A DNA stretch of 64,000 nucleotides from Psychrobacter sp. NG254 (GCF_015277735.1 NZ_JADHDA010000004.1:1-64000), one strand, 5' to 3'; shown: positions 16,696 to 25,700, counted from the stretch's first letter. Translations and numbers: made by a program. The notes: generated by a model from the sequence alone, not told the origin.

Positions 16696-19023
16696 ATGAG
16701 TGCACCTTTACAAACGACATCCTCTCAGCCTGTGAGTCATCATGACGCATTGCCACAGTCAAGTGAGCCGAATTTTACCGAGACGCTGACAGATGCTATT
16801 AAACATTTGCTTGGGCAGCAAGGTTATCCTGTCGATAACATACGGCTTCATGATGTTGTTAAGCGCCACAGTGAGCTATCGGATAGACAAGGCCAAAGCA
16901 TTCATGAGTTGGGCGGTGTCATTGCAGTACTCAAAGGTATTGGTATCACAGATACGCCTGAAATATTAGAGCAGCCTGATGCCGCGTTTCTGCCGTTATT
17001 GGCTTATCGCTCAGATATCGGTTGGGGCGTGATCGACAGCCAAACCCCGCAAAAAATCTGGAATTTTAGACAAGCAGATAAGCAAGTGCATACGCGTGTC
17101 GATGAGCTGTCATTGGTATTACGTATTCGTCTACAAGACGACCATGTTAAGCAGCGAAAAGCCTCATTCTCTGATTTGCTCAAGTCTGATTTAGGCAACT
17201 ATAAAGGCATCCTTGTTGAAGCAGTTATTGCAACATTTTTGATCAATATGCTCGCGCTGGCTGTGTCGCTATTTTCGATGCAGGTTTATGACCGTGTGAT
17301 ACCGACACGTAGCGAATACACACTTATTATTTTGGCAAGTGGCGTGTTCTTGGTCATTATATTCGAAGCGTTCATGAAATTCTCACGCTCACGCATCATG
17401 GATAAAGTGGTCGTTGGGCTCGATCAGTATCTGTCTCGAGAAGTGTTTCAACGTCTACTTAAAGTCCGTATCGATCAGATGCCAGGGTCAGTAGGTTCAA
17501 TGGCAGCGCAGCTCCGCGGTTATGAGCAAGTACGCAGCTTTTTTACGGCCAGTACATTGTTCGGATTGGTCGATTTGCCCATGACCATTATTTTTATCAG
17601 TTTGATCGCTTTTATCGGCTCTCCTTTAGTTGCAGTCGTACCGGTGATTGCTGCGGTCATCGCTATCACGATGGGATTGATCGCACGCAAACGTATTGAT
17701 GCGATTGCAGCAGAAGGTGCCAAGGCTTCTTATTACAAAACAGGCTTACTCGTCGAGGCTGTGGAAGGCGTTGAAACCATAAAAGCAGGCGCGGGCAGTT
17801 GGAAGTTTCTGTCGCGTTGGCTCAATGTGATGGATGTCACGATCAAAAATGATCTGGACATGAAGCATGCCAACGACAATCTGACGTATTTTACGCAGAT
17901 GCTACAGCAAACCAGTTATGTCGGTATCGTGATCGTCGGGTCGTTTGTCGTGATGCAAGGCGATATGACCATGGGCGGATTGATTGCCTGCTCGATACTC
18001 GGTGGTAGGGTGCTCGCACCAGTGATGGCCATACCAGGTCTGTTGGTACAATATGCACATGCTAAGGCGGCCAAATCAAATATCGAGAGTTTATTTGCCT
18101 TAGAGCAAGACAATCAAGGCGTTGCCTACCCGTTGTCGCCCACACATATTAAAGGTGCCTATCAGTGTGATGGCATGACATTCAACTACCAAGGCAATGA
18201 TCGACCAGCCATCAATGTGCCAAAATTAGTGATCAAACCAGGGGAGCGTATAGCGATACTTGGGCCGATTGGCTCAGGCAAGTCTACATTGCTCAAAGTC
18301 CTAGCAGGTCTGTATGCGCCTACAGAAGGTCGAGTGTTATTGGATGGGTTGGATATCCACCAAATCAGCCGTGATACGCTGAGCGAACGTTTGGGATATT
18401 TGCAGCAAGACCATCGATTGTTTCAAGGAACCCTGCGTGAGAACCTATTGATTGGTATGGCTGCACCCGACGATGATATCCTACAAGATACGTTGAATAG
18501 AACGGGGCTGATTAACTTGGTGTCTAGCCACTCAAGCGGCCTTGATTTACCAATTAGTGAAGGTGGTAAAGGTCTATCAGGAGGACAAAAACAACTGGTG
18601 GCATTCACCCGATTACTATTGACCAAACCTGATGTGTTTTTATTAGATGAGCCCACCGCTTCTATGGACAATCGCCAAGAGCAGCGCTGCCTACAAGTGC
18701 TGCGTCAGGAGTTGACGAAGGGGCAGACATTCATCGTGTCTACCCACAAAACCGCATTACTGGATTTGGTTGACCGTCTTATTATCATGGACAATCAGCG
18801 TATTATTATCGATGGCCCAAAACAGGCGGTACTCGATGAACTCCGAAAAAATGATCAAGTAAAAAACAAGACGACCATACAGCAAAAAGACAAAATCGTT
18901 GATAAGACCAAACAATCGACAAAAGAGGGTGCTGATGACTCAACGCCTACTAGATCTAGAGTGCAAAGCATCAGTGTAAAACCCATCAGTGCTAAAAAAC
19001 CAACAGACGATCAAGGGAAGTAG
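16696..19023 (+). CDS. Type I secretion ABC transporter with degenerate C39-like domain (LapB-like)
   Basis: 775 residues from the ATG at 16696; the GTG at 16687 lies in the Shine-Dalgarno-like AAGTGA and is less likely. Residues ~25-150 occupy the position of the C39 peptidase domain but lack the catalytic Cys and His, as in the C39-like domains of HlyB and LapB. A six-helix exporter core follows (about 165-430), then the ATPase: Walker A GPIGSGKST from residue 523, signature LSGGQ at 627-631, Walker B DVFLLDEP at 646-653 and switch His in VSTHKTALL. The C-terminal ~60 residues are a Lys/Thr-rich tail. It energises export across the inner membrane with the HlyD-like partner two bases downstream. 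Confidence 0.93.
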   Translation: MSAPLQTTSSQPVSHHDALPQSSEPNFTETLTDAIKHLLGQQGYPVDNIRLHDVVKRHSELSDRQGQSIHELGGVIAVLKGIGITDTPEILEQPDAAFLPLLAYRSDIGWGVIDSQTPQKIWNFRQADKQVHTRVDELSLVLRIRLQDDHVKQRKASFSDLLKSDLGNYKGILVEAVIATFLINMLALAVSLFSMQVYDRVIPTRSEYTLIILASGVFLVIIFEAFMKFSRSRIMDKVVVGLDQYLSREVFQRLLKVRIDQMPGSVGSMAAQLRGYEQVRSFFTASTLFGLVDLPMTIIFISLIAFIGSPLVAVVPVIAAVIAITMGLIARKRIDAIAAEGAKASYYKTGLLVEAVEGVETIKAGAGSWKFLSRWLNVMDVTIKNDLDMKHANDNLTYFTQMLQQTSYVGIVIVGSFVVMQGDMTMGGLIACSILGGRVLAPVMAIPGLLVQYAHAKAAKSNIESLFALEQDNQGVAYPLSPTHIKGAYQCDGMTFNYQGNDRPAINVPKLVIKPGERIAILGPIGSGKSTLLKVLAGLYAPTEGRVLLDGLDIHQISRDTLSERLGYLQQDHRLFQGTLRENLLIGMAAPDDDILQDTLNRTGLINLVSSHSSGLDLPISEGGKGLSGGQKQLVAFTRLLLTKPDVFLLDEPTASMDNRQEQRCLQVLRQELTKGQTFIVSTHKTALLDLVDRLIIMDNQRIIIDGPKQAVLDELRKNDQVKNKTTIQQKDKIVDKTKQSTKEGADDSTPTRSRVQSISVKPISAKKPTDDQGK

Positions 19024-19025
19024 GC

Positions 19026-20195
19026 ATGTCAGAGTATAAGTACACACCCACCAAGCCCAAAGTTGATCGTTCAAGATTGAGTATTTGGATCGCTTTGATT
19101 GGTATCATTGCTTTGATTGTTTGGGCATCATTTGCCAAAATTGATCAAGTCACTCGCGCACAAGCAACCGTCATTGCCAGCGCTCGCACGCAAGAGATTC
19201 AAGCATCAGAGGGCGGCGTATTGACCAAGCTTGCGGTCTCAGAAGGCCAAGAGGTCAAAGCGGGGCAGCTATTGGTTGTCTTAGAAGAAGAACGTGCCAA
19301 AGCTGCTGTCGATAATTCAGCGTCTAAAACAGCGGCGTTGACCGCGAAATTGGCGAGATTAAATGCTGAAATTTTCGAAAAACCATTGGTGTTTCCTAAA
19401 GGGGTACAGCAATATCCTGAATATGTACAAAACCAAAGAGCGCTCTACAATCGACGCCGTCAGGCCATCAATGAAGAGGTGTCTTCTCTTGAAAAAATGC
19501 TAGTACTGGCTCGACAAGAGCTGAGCATGAATGAGCCATTACTCAAGTATGGCGATGTCAGTCAGGCTGATGTCATCAAGCTGAGCCGCCAAGTTGCTGA
19601 TATCGAAGCGCAGATTAATAACAAGCGCAACAAGTACTTTGAAGAAGCACAGGCTGAGATGACCAAAGCTCAGGAGGAATTAGATACTGAGCTTGAACAG
19701 TTACGAGACCGCGCGCAAGTTTTAGAAGAAAAGCGTTTGATGTCGCCCACAGATGGGAAAATTAAGAATATCAATGTCACTACTATCGGCGGTGTGGTCA
19801 AGCCAGGTGAGGTCATTATGCAGATTTTACCGACCAGTAGTGATTTGGTTATCGATGCCAAGGTCAGCCCTGCTGACATTGCTTATGTTAGAGAAGGGCA
19901 AGATGCGACGGTCAAACTTGATGCCTATGACTATTCTATTTTTGGGGCGATGAGGGGCACGGTCAACTATATCAGTCCAGACACATTGATGGAGCAAACG
20001 CCAAAAGGAGAAGAGCCTTACTATCGCGTACTGATCGTGATTAATGGTGCTGAGTTTAAAGGTCGCGGTGATGAAATTGTCATCAAGCCTGGTATGACGG
20101 CATCAGTGGATATCAAAGCGATGGAACGAACTGTATTGTCTTACCTAACTAAGCCGATCACTAAGACCTTATCAGAGGGTCTGGGTGAGCGATAG
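19026..20195 (+). CDS. HlyD-family membrane fusion protein of the type I secretion system (LapC-like)
   Basis: 389 residues. A single N-terminal transmembrane helix (about 20-39, IWIALIGIIALIVWASFA) is followed by lipoyl/barrel-sandwich halves (EGGVLTKLAVSEGQEVKAGQLLVVLEEE and RLMSPTDGKIKNINVTTIGGVVKPGEVIMQILP) flanking a long alpha-helical hairpin (about 95-235), then a C-terminal beta-barrel with IKPGMTASVDIKAMERTVLSYLTKPI, characteristic of HlyD/LapC adaptors. The start is two bases after the ABC transporter stop, indicating translational coupling. It links the inner-membrane ABC exporter to the TolC-like channel. Confidence 0.93.
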   Translation: MSEYKYTPTKPKVDRSRLSIWIALIGIIALIVWASFAKIDQVTRAQATVIASARTQEIQASEGGVLTKLAVSEGQEVKAGQLLVVLEEERAKAAVDNSASKTAALTAKLARLNAEIFEKPLVFPKGVQQYPEYVQNQRALYNRRRQAINEEVSSLEKMLVLARQELSMNEPLLKYGDVSQADVIKLSRQVADIEAQINNKRNKYFEEAQAEMTKAQEELDTELEQLRDRAQVLEEKRLMSPTDGKIKNINVTTIGGVVKPGEVIMQILPTSSDLVIDAKVSPADIAYVREGQDATVKLDAYDYSIFGAMRGTVNYISPDTLMEQTPKGEEPYYRVLIVINGAEFKGRGDEIVIKPGMTASVDIKAMERTVLSYLTKPITKTLSEGLGER

Positions 20196-20247
20196 TACAA
20201 GGATAAGTGCTTAATTGCTAAAGCTATAAACGCTGAACAGATATAAC

Positions 20248-20276
20248 AAAAGCCCCAGTCAGTGACTGGGGCTTTT
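20248..20276. terminator. Bidirectional intrinsic terminator
   Basis: A perfect 14-bp stem AAAAGCCCCAGTCA / TGACTGGGGCTTTT around a single G. It closes the secretion operon on the plus strand and the convergent membrane-protein gene on the minus strand. Confidence 0.9.
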
Positions 20277-20341
20277 GCATTATATAGACTGGCATTATGT
20301 GCGTAAACTGAGCACGCATCCTACGTTTGAAACTAAGAATT

Positions 20342-21085
20342 TCATTCAGAACTTTCTATCGAGTTTTGATTATTTTGAATGATTGTCTCATCTCGTAACG
20401 CTTGCCTGTTATCAATTTTTTGCTGATTGCGTTTTTTGACTTCATTGATGGCTGAGCTTAATTGATTGTTGATTTCCTCTACTTCAGATTTTGCAGACAA
20501 ATAGTCTTTATCCAGTTTGACATTACTTTGGCGTGTGGGAACGTCGATATCCAATAGTCCTGCATTATTTCTGAACGTCTCTAGGGTTTCATTAGAGTTT
20601 GTCACTATAGATTGAGTGTTTTCATTCAATTGGTTTTCTAGAAGCTTGTTGTTTTGACGTGCACTTTTTTGAGTAGGGAGATCATTTTCTTGAGCAGTTT
20701 TTTTAGCAGTAGATGCTGGTTTTTGAGCGTTATCTTCAATACTGCTTGACGTGCTAGCAGATGTTTCTTTGTTACTGCTCGTCAGTTCGGTACGGCTGGA
20801 TGTGTCAGTACCTGTACGATCAGCAGCATTGACAGCAGTATCACCACTGTCAGAGCCTGTACTGTCAGGTGCTGTCGTACTTTTGAGTGTGGTGGTATAG
20901 ATTTTATCTGGAACAGACGAGTCTTGGCTGTTAATAGCCAAGGGTTCGTCTTTATTTATACTGCTGCTAGCAACGTCTAACGAGTCTGTCTTATTCATGT
21001 TCATATAAAAAATGAAAAAAACGGCTACATGTACCAATACAGCCAGACATAATGCCCAAAACCATTTTTCACGGAACTTTATCAT
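20342..21085 (-). CDS. Hypothetical single-pass membrane protein, TolA/TonB-like topology
   Basis: 247 residues. It starts with a short basic cytoplasmic segment and one transmembrane helix (WFWALCLAVLVHVAVFFIFYM, about residues 9-29), the arrangement seen in TonB/TolA and cell-envelope anchor proteins. About 120 residues of Ser/Thr/Asp-rich low-complexity sequence follow, then a charged helical C-terminal half (about 145-247) likely to form coiled coil (YLSAKSEVEEINNQLSSAINEVKKRNQQK). No TonB C-terminal domain or catalytic motif is visible. It converges on the secretion operon and shares its terminator. The function is unknown. Confidence 0.65.
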   Translation of the reverse strand: MIKFREKWFWALCLAVLVHVAVFFIFYMNMNKTDSLDVASSSINKDEPLAINSQDSSVPDKIYTTTLKSTTAPDSTGSDSGDTAVNAADRTGTDTSSRTELTSSNKETSASTSSSIEDNAQKPASTAKKTAQENDLPTQKSARQNNKLLENQLNENTQSIVTNSNETLETFRNNAGLLDIDVPTRQSNVKLDKDYLSAKSEVEEINNQLSSAINEVKKRNQQKIDNRQALRDETIIQNNQNSIESSE

Positions 21086-21200
21086 TGTATGGCGTCACCT
21101 TGTTTAAGCTAGGGCTTGTCATTATTTAGCCCATAGAGAGACAAACAAGCAGCATATTATAAGGTTATCAAACAATAAAGTAGATGGCCATTAGTATCTG

Positions 21201-22175
21201 CTAGGCGCTTTTGGCTGCACCCTTAGTCTCATCTGTGGTTTCAAATTCGGCAAGCATGTCCGTGATGAGTTGATCCTTTTGCTGCCATATCTGTTCGACC
21301 CATTCAAACATTTGCGCTTTTATGGTTTCGTCTGCTTCATAGCCACCTTCTTTAATAGCCGTAAATAGCGCTGGAGGTATCTCGATATGTCGTACATCGA
21401 CGCCCAGACGTTTGATATTGCCTTTCCACAGGTCACTATAAGTAGGCACGCCATCAGGATAGACAATCGTCATATCCAAAATACCATCAATCTCTTCGCC
21501 CAATGCACTGATAGCAAGTGACAATCCGCCCGCACGTGGCTTGAGTAAGTGGGTATAAGGTGAGTTCTGTTGTTTGCTTTTAGAAGGAGTGAAGCGTGTG
21601 CCCTCTAAATAATTCAATAGTGTGAATGGTTTGTCTTTTAGCAATGCACAGGCACGTTTTGCCTCTTCGATATCTTTGCCTTTTAATGCAGGATTTTTGG
21701 CAACGGCTTCTTTAGAATGTCTGCGCATCATTGGAAAATCAAGAAAGTAAAAAGCTTGACCAATGACTGGAATATAGATGAGCTCAAACTTGGTAAAAAA
21801 CCGCGTCAATGGCAAACGTTTTTCGCTGATATATTGCACGATGCTAGTATCGACCCATGACTGATGGTTACTCATCAGTAAATACTTACCATTTATATGC
21901 ACGTCGTCAGGCAAACTGATGCGCCAGTCTTTTTTTGGCAATACGTTATCGATCAGCGCATTATTGCTATTGATCCAGTAATTGGTCACATCGATGACCG
22001 CTTTATCCGCAATGGCAGCACCAGTGATGGCTTTGGTTGTACCCATCACCCAGATAGGCAGTCCAGCCAGCATACTATTAAAGGTAATAACGCTAGTGGC
22101 GGTGGTAAGTGAGGCAGCTTTGCCCAATATAGGCGCACGTTCATGTAGTTTTTGAACGATCGATTTCAATCGCAT
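21201..22175 (-). CDS. 1-acylglycerol-3-phosphate acyltransferase-like protein (PlsC family, YihG-like)
   Basis: 324 residues from the ATG preceded by AAAAAGGA; an upstream in-frame GTG at 22223 has no such site. The acyltransferase motif NHQSWVD places the catalytic His104 and Asp109 four residues apart. Further family blocks are FFTKFELIYIPVIGQAFYFLDFPMMRR, YLEGTRFTPSK (the EGTR glycerophosphate-binding motif) and LKPRAGGLS. An N-terminal hydrophobic region (about 25-65) anchors it in the inner membrane. The expected reaction is acyl transfer to lysophospholipid or lysophosphatidic acid; by overall pattern it is nearer E. coli YihG than PlsC. Confidence 0.85.
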   Translation of the reverse strand: MRLKSIVQKLHERAPILGKAASLTTATSVITFNSMLAGLPIWVMGTTKAITGAAIADKAVIDVTNYWINSNNALIDNVLPKKDWRISLPDDVHINGKYLLMSNHQSWVDTSIVQYISEKRLPLTRFFTKFELIYIPVIGQAFYFLDFPMMRRHSKEAVAKNPALKGKDIEEAKRACALLKDKPFTLLNYLEGTRFTPSKSKQQNSPYTHLLKPRAGGLSLAISALGEEIDGILDMTIVYPDGVPTYSDLWKGNIKRLGVDVRHIEIPPALFTAIKEGGYEADETIKAQMFEWVEQIWQQKDQLITDMLAEFETTDETKGAAKSA

Positions 22176-22393
22176 ATTAAATCCTTTTTGCTCATACTGC
22201 GGATGAGGTGTTGAGAATATCACGGTATGATTTTAGCAGAAATAAATCTCAGTGTACGACTGTTGACAACAAATAATACACAACAGATTATCTTATATAA
22301 TAGATATCTTATAGTCCATCTAGAATAAAATAGATAGGTTGTCCAATGATAAATCCTAGATAAGAAAAGAATAGCGAAAAAACAGGCAAAAAT

Positions 22394-22428
22394 AAGGGCG
22401 TACTGAGAATTCTCCTCAATACGCCCTT
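22394..22428. terminator. Intrinsic terminator (bidirectional)
   Basis: AAGGGCGTACTGAG / CTCAATACGCCCTT hairpin with one mismatch; a T-run follows on the plus strand and an A-run precedes it. It mainly serves the minus-strand peroxiredoxin gene ending at 22520. Confidence 0.8.
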
Positions 22429-22519
22429 ATCGTTTTTTACTTACTTATTTGTGCATTAGCCAAACAGTCAAAGATAACAAGGTGCTATGTCTGGCCATTT
22501 ATTATCAAACTAATAGTAC

Positions 22520-23062
22520 TTATTGGTGCATACCGCGAATTGGATAGTTGTTTTCTGGCTTTCTAACAAAAACCAAGCCGTTTGCCAATGCTTCAAGATC
22601 CGGTCTTGCAAAAGGCGCATTTGAGATATCAACGATTTGAATCTTACCATCACCATTGATGACAAAGACAGCAGGCTCTGCAAATGGATGATCTGTCTCT
22701 TTTTCTGAGCGTGGATCAGAGACATATAGACCTAGCGTGTTCATTTGCTCGACAGTGAGACCATAAGCAATAGGGAAGCTGATGTCTAAATCATTCAAAT
22801 GGCCTTCTAGTTGCTCTTTACTGTCACCAGATACGGCAATCACGTCAACACCGTTGTCATAAAATGAAGGCAGAACAGTCTCTAACGTATTCAGATATTT
22901 GGTGCAAATTGGACAATGCTTGCCGCGATAGACCACGACCAGTTTCCAATCATGACCATTTTTAGGCTGACCTAACTGAGTCATTTCTCCGTTCAGCACT
23001 TGCACTTCCATTTCAGGGAAAGTAGCGCCAGCTTGAATTTTTTGTGCATAATCGTTTGACAT
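22520..23062 (-). CDS. Peroxiredoxin-like (AhpC/TSA) family protein
   Basis: 180 residues with a thioredoxin-fold peroxiredoxin core. VVVYRGKHCPICTKYL puts Cys50 in the peroxidatic position with Cys53 three residues on (CPIC). Then IAVSGDSKEQLEGH and FPIAYGLTVEQMNTLGLYVS follow, matching the AhpC-TSA-like subfamily rather than 2-Cys AhpC, and FAEPAVFVINGDGKIQIVDISNAPFARPDLEAL. AAAGGATAATATTATG provides the start context. It probably reduces peroxides using low-molecular-weight thiols. It lies beside other thiol-redox genes (YghU-type GST, DsbA-like, AhpD-like) in the same orientation. Confidence 0.85.
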   Translation of the reverse strand: MSNDYAQKIQAGATFPEMEVQVLNGEMTQLGQPKNGHDWKLVVVYRGKHCPICTKYLNTLETVLPSFYDNGVDVIAVSGDSKEQLEGHLNDLDISFPIAYGLTVEQMNTLGLYVSDPRSEKETDHPFAEPAVFVINGDGKIQIVDISNAPFARPDLEALANGLVFVRKPENNYPIRGMHQ

Positions 23063-23190
23063 AATATTATCCTTTTTAGTGGTGTTTTTATCATTTTTAC
23101 ATTCATACCTTAACAGTCATAAATGTAAAAGTATTGAATGTTTACAGTAATCCAAAGTAGTCATGGAAAACGTTAACATTGGTTATAAAA

Positions 23191-23220
23191 CCACCTAATA
23201 AATCTATTTAAACTAGGTGG
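23191..23220 (-). terminator. Probable terminator after the yghU-like gene
   Basis: CCACCTA ... TAGGTGG (7-bp stem, 16-base loop) with an A-rich stretch on its left, that is a T-rich tail on the minus strand. It lies just downstream of the GST gene. Modest stem. Confidence 0.45.
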
Positions 23221-23240
23221 CTATTGCTTGATATAAAATA

Positions 23241-24116
23241 TTATTTATCTGTTTGAGCATCTATCTTGTCTTGGGTTTTTAACTCAAAGTCTGACGCATC
23301 GTGACGTTCATGTAACTGCTCGGATGGTTCGCCCCACGTACGATTTACTTTGCGGCCGCGCTGTACAGCAGGACGTTCAAGAATCTCGGTTGCCCAGCGG
23401 CGCACGTTTTTATAACTTTCAACTTGCAAGAATTCGGCTGCATTATATGCCTCACCTAATATCAGATTGCCATACCAAGGCCAAGTGGCGATATCAGCAA
23501 TCGTATACTCATCTCCGCCCAAATAGCGGTTCTCTGCCAGCTCTCGATCCAATACGTCTAATTGGCGTTTGACTTCCATCGTAAAGCGATTGATAGGGTA
23601 CTCAAACTTTTCTGGCGCATAAAAGTAAAAGTGTCCGAAACCGCCACCTAGATAAGGCGCAGACCCTTGCAGCCAAAACAACCAATTCATTGCTTCGGTA
23701 CGGGCGGCGGCATCTTTGGGCAGTAATTTCCCAAATTTTTCAGCCAAATAAAATAAGATGGCACCACTCTCAAATACACGGCTACCGGTATCAGTATCGA
23801 ACAAGGCAGGGATTTTTGAGTTTGGATTGACATCCACAAATCCTGATGAGAACTGATCTCCCTCACCAATTTGGATAAGGTGCGCATCATATTCAGCTTC
23901 TGTGACGCCTAACGCTAGCAACTCTTCCGCCATGATGGTCACTTTTTGACCATTGGGTGTTCCTATTGAATAGATCTGCAAAGGATGTTTGCCACGAGGC
24001 AAAGCTGCCTCATGCGTTGGGCCAGCAATAGGGCGATTGACACTGGCCCATTTACCGCCACTTTCTGCATCCCATGTCCAAACGCTGGGCGGCTCGTAAT
24101 GAGTAGAATTTGACAT
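23241..24116 (-). CDS. yghU: YghU-like glutathione-dependent disulfide-bond oxidoreductase
   Basis: 291 residues, collinear with E. coli YghU from VWTWD near the N-terminus to EQLHERHDASDFE near the C-terminus. The thioredoxin-like N-domain contains HPLQIYSIGTPNGQKVTIMAEELLALG, with the conserved Thr/Asn that contact two glutathione molecules in YghU/YfcG-type nu-class GSTs, and VNPNSKIPAL (cis-Pro) and VFESGAIL. The helical C-domain has MNWLFWLQGSAPYLGGGFGHFYFYAPEK and YTIADIATWPWYGN. These proteins act as disulfide reductases or organic-peroxide-active enzymes and lack classical GST activity. It is part of the minus-strand redox group. Confidence 0.92.
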   Translation of the reverse strand: MSNSTHYEPPSVWTWDAESGGKWASVNRPIAGPTHEAALPRGKHPLQIYSIGTPNGQKVTIMAEELLALGVTEAEYDAHLIQIGEGDQFSSGFVDVNPNSKIPALFDTDTGSRVFESGAILFYLAEKFGKLLPKDAAARTEAMNWLFWLQGSAPYLGGGFGHFYFYAPEKFEYPINRFTMEVKRQLDVLDRELAENRYLGGDEYTIADIATWPWYGNLILGEAYNAAEFLQVESYKNVRRWATEILERPAVQRGRKVNRTWGEPSEQLHERHDASDFELKTQDKIDAQTDK

Positions 24117-24201
24117 AATTATGATACCTTTTTAAGTGATAGGTGCAGTATGAGATAGGTGCGAACGGGTGGTTTTAGCTTTGGTTTTTTGAATGCCAAC
24201 G

Positions 24202-24855
24202 CTAGTCGGGCATGTCCGCCAATTGCTTTAGAATGTTTTTATAATTTTCGACTCCTTGGGCACCGCTCACCAAATGACGACCATTAAAGATAACGGATGG
24301 TACGCTTTGAATGCCTTGCTGCTTGGAGTGTTGTACCGACTGACGTATGTCTTCAGCAAAGCGCTGATCTTCGATGACGTCGAGCGCTTCAGTACGATCG
24401 AGTCCAATACTGGCGGCAACATCGGCAAGCACAGTGCTGTCACCTACATTGCGATTATCGACGAAATGTGCGATGAACAATGCTTGTTTTAGGTCATGCA
24501 TGCGCCCTTGCTGATCTGCCCAATGTAGCAACTGATGGGTGTTGAATGTATTGTAGGTATGAAAGTCATCGGTAAATTGAAAGTTGAAACCGACTTCTGC
24601 ACCTGCTGCTGTCATTCTATCTCGGTTCTCTTGAACGTCTTCAGCGGTGTTGCCGTACTTTTCCATGATGTGCTCACGATAGTTGCGTCCTTTAGCTGGC
24701 GTGTTAGGATTTAGCTCAAACGGATGCCAGTGTATCTCATAAGGTGTGTTGGTTTGCTTTAATGCTTCAGCCAATTGGCTATAACCGATCGCACACCAAG
24801 GGCATACAACGTCTGACACAATATCTATTTGTAATGGTTTTTCTGAATGCTGCAT
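24202..24855 (-). CDS. DsbA-family oxidoreductase, FrnE-like
   Basis: 217 residues from the ATG at 24855 preceded by GAGGGA; an ATG 12 bases upstream is in frame but overlaps that site. It has the CPWC redox motif (Cys18-Cys21) in IDIVSDVVCPWCAIGYSQL, WHPFELNPNTPAKGRNYREHI, and the cis-Pro loop QSVPSVIFNGRHLVSGAQ. This is the FrnE/2-hydroxychromene-carboxylate-isomerase-like DsbA subfamily. No signal peptide, so it is cytoplasmic and unlikely to be a periplasmic DsbA. FrnE proteins are linked to oxidative-stress tolerance as disulfide isomerases or chaperones. It lies between the YghU-like and AhpD-like genes. Confidence 0.87.
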   Translation of the reverse strand: MQHSEKPLQIDIVSDVVCPWCAIGYSQLAEALKQTNTPYEIHWHPFELNPNTPAKGRNYREHIMEKYGNTAEDVQENRDRMTAAGAEVGFNFQFTDDFHTYNTFNTHQLLHWADQQGRMHDLKQALFIAHFVDNRNVGDSTVLADVAASIGLDRTEALDVIEDQRFAEDIRQSVQHSKQQGIQSVPSVIFNGRHLVSGAQGVENYKNILKQLADMPD

Positions 24856-24890
24856 ATGATCCCTCATTAGCGATAAGTTAAAACGAAAAA

Positions 24891-24921
24891 ACTGCTGCCC
24901 GAAGATGTTTCGAACAACAGT
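24891..24921 (-). terminator. Intrinsic terminator after the AhpD-like gene
   Basis: A 13-bp stem (ACTGTTGTTCGAA / TTCGGGCAGCAGT with G-U pairs, minus strand) followed by a T-run on the minus strand. It lies between the AhpD-like gene and the DsbA-like gene. Confidence 0.75.
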
Positions 24922-24981
24922 ATGAAAACATCAAATAAACTATATTACCGTAAATTGAGCTATCGTAAACGGCTAAATAGA

Positions 24982-25536
24982 TTAGTCAGCTTTGTGCCAT
25001 TCGAATTTTTGGAATGGTTTGTCGATTGGGGTATTGGCCAGATGGTTTGTGTAGTTACTCATGACTTTTTGAGCAGCACCTAGGATAACTTCTAGAATCT
25101 GACGTTTGGTGTAGCCAGCATCCAAGAACGCTTGAACTGCGCTATCATCAACGTTACCACGACCACGAACCACAGAAAGCGTGAAATCACGAAGGGCTTC
25201 TAGGCGTGCTGTTGGTAGTGGTGTCTCATCACGTAGTGCATCAGTGATAGCGTCATCTACTTTCATGCTCTTGGCAATACCAGTATGCGCAGGTACACAG
25301 TAATGGCAAGCATGTTCAACGTTGATGGTTTGCCATACGACAGTGGTTTCTTCATCGTCAAAGCTGCTGTTTAAAAACAATTCATGCAGACGTTGATAGC
25401 CTTCTAGTAAACCTGGCGCTTCAGCCATGACTGCATGTAGGTTCGGCACCATACCAAAAGCGTTGATAGATACGTCAAGTAGTGCTTTGCTTTCTTCTGG
25501 GGCGCTGTCTTTATCGTGAAGGGTAAAGTCGGTCAT
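24982..25536 (-). CDS. Carboxymuconolactone decarboxylase/AhpD-like family protein
   Basis: 184 residues with the CMD/AhpD alpha-helical fold. The redox motif VEHACHYCVPAH gives Cys77-X2-Cys80 and His84, the proton-relay arrangement of AhpD-type alkylhydroperoxidases. LLDVSINAFGMVPNLHAVMAEAPGLLEGY and FLDAGYTKRQILEVILGAAQKVMSNYTNHLANTP are family blocks. It probably acts as a thiol-dependent peroxidase partner. The upstream region carries three inverted repeats with TTGAG/CTCAA half-sites (25631-25740), so expression is likely under a TetR-type repressor. It is followed by its own terminator, so it may be transcribed alone. Confidence 0.87.
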   Translation of the reverse strand: MTDFTLHDKDSAPEESKALLDVSINAFGMVPNLHAVMAEAPGLLEGYQRLHELFLNSSFDDEETTVVWQTINVEHACHYCVPAHTGIAKSMKVDDAITDALRDETPLPTARLEALRDFTLSVVRGRGNVDDSAVQAFLDAGYTKRQILEVILGAAQKVMSNYTNHLANTPIDKPFQKFEWHKAD

Positions 25537-25630
25537 AATATTATTCCTAATAATAGGTGTAAGATTTGGTTTGTTTTAGAGTTTTCATGCCAGCTTTAAA
25601 GCAGTCACCAATTTCAATGTACTGATTGGC

Positions 25631-25646
25631 TTGAGTGATTACTCAA
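25631..25646. promoter_or_regulatory. Operator candidate 1 upstream of the AhpD-like gene
   Basis: Perfect inverted repeat TTGAGTGATTACTCAA (6-bp arms, 4-bp spacer), 95 bp before the start of the minus-strand AhpD-like gene. Same half-sites as the two repeats at 25701-25740. The form suits a TetR-family repressor. Confidence 0.6.
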
Positions 25647-25700
25647 AATCAGCGACTTTTTTGCTTAGTAAGCGAGTCAATAGAGACTACTATAAAGGAT

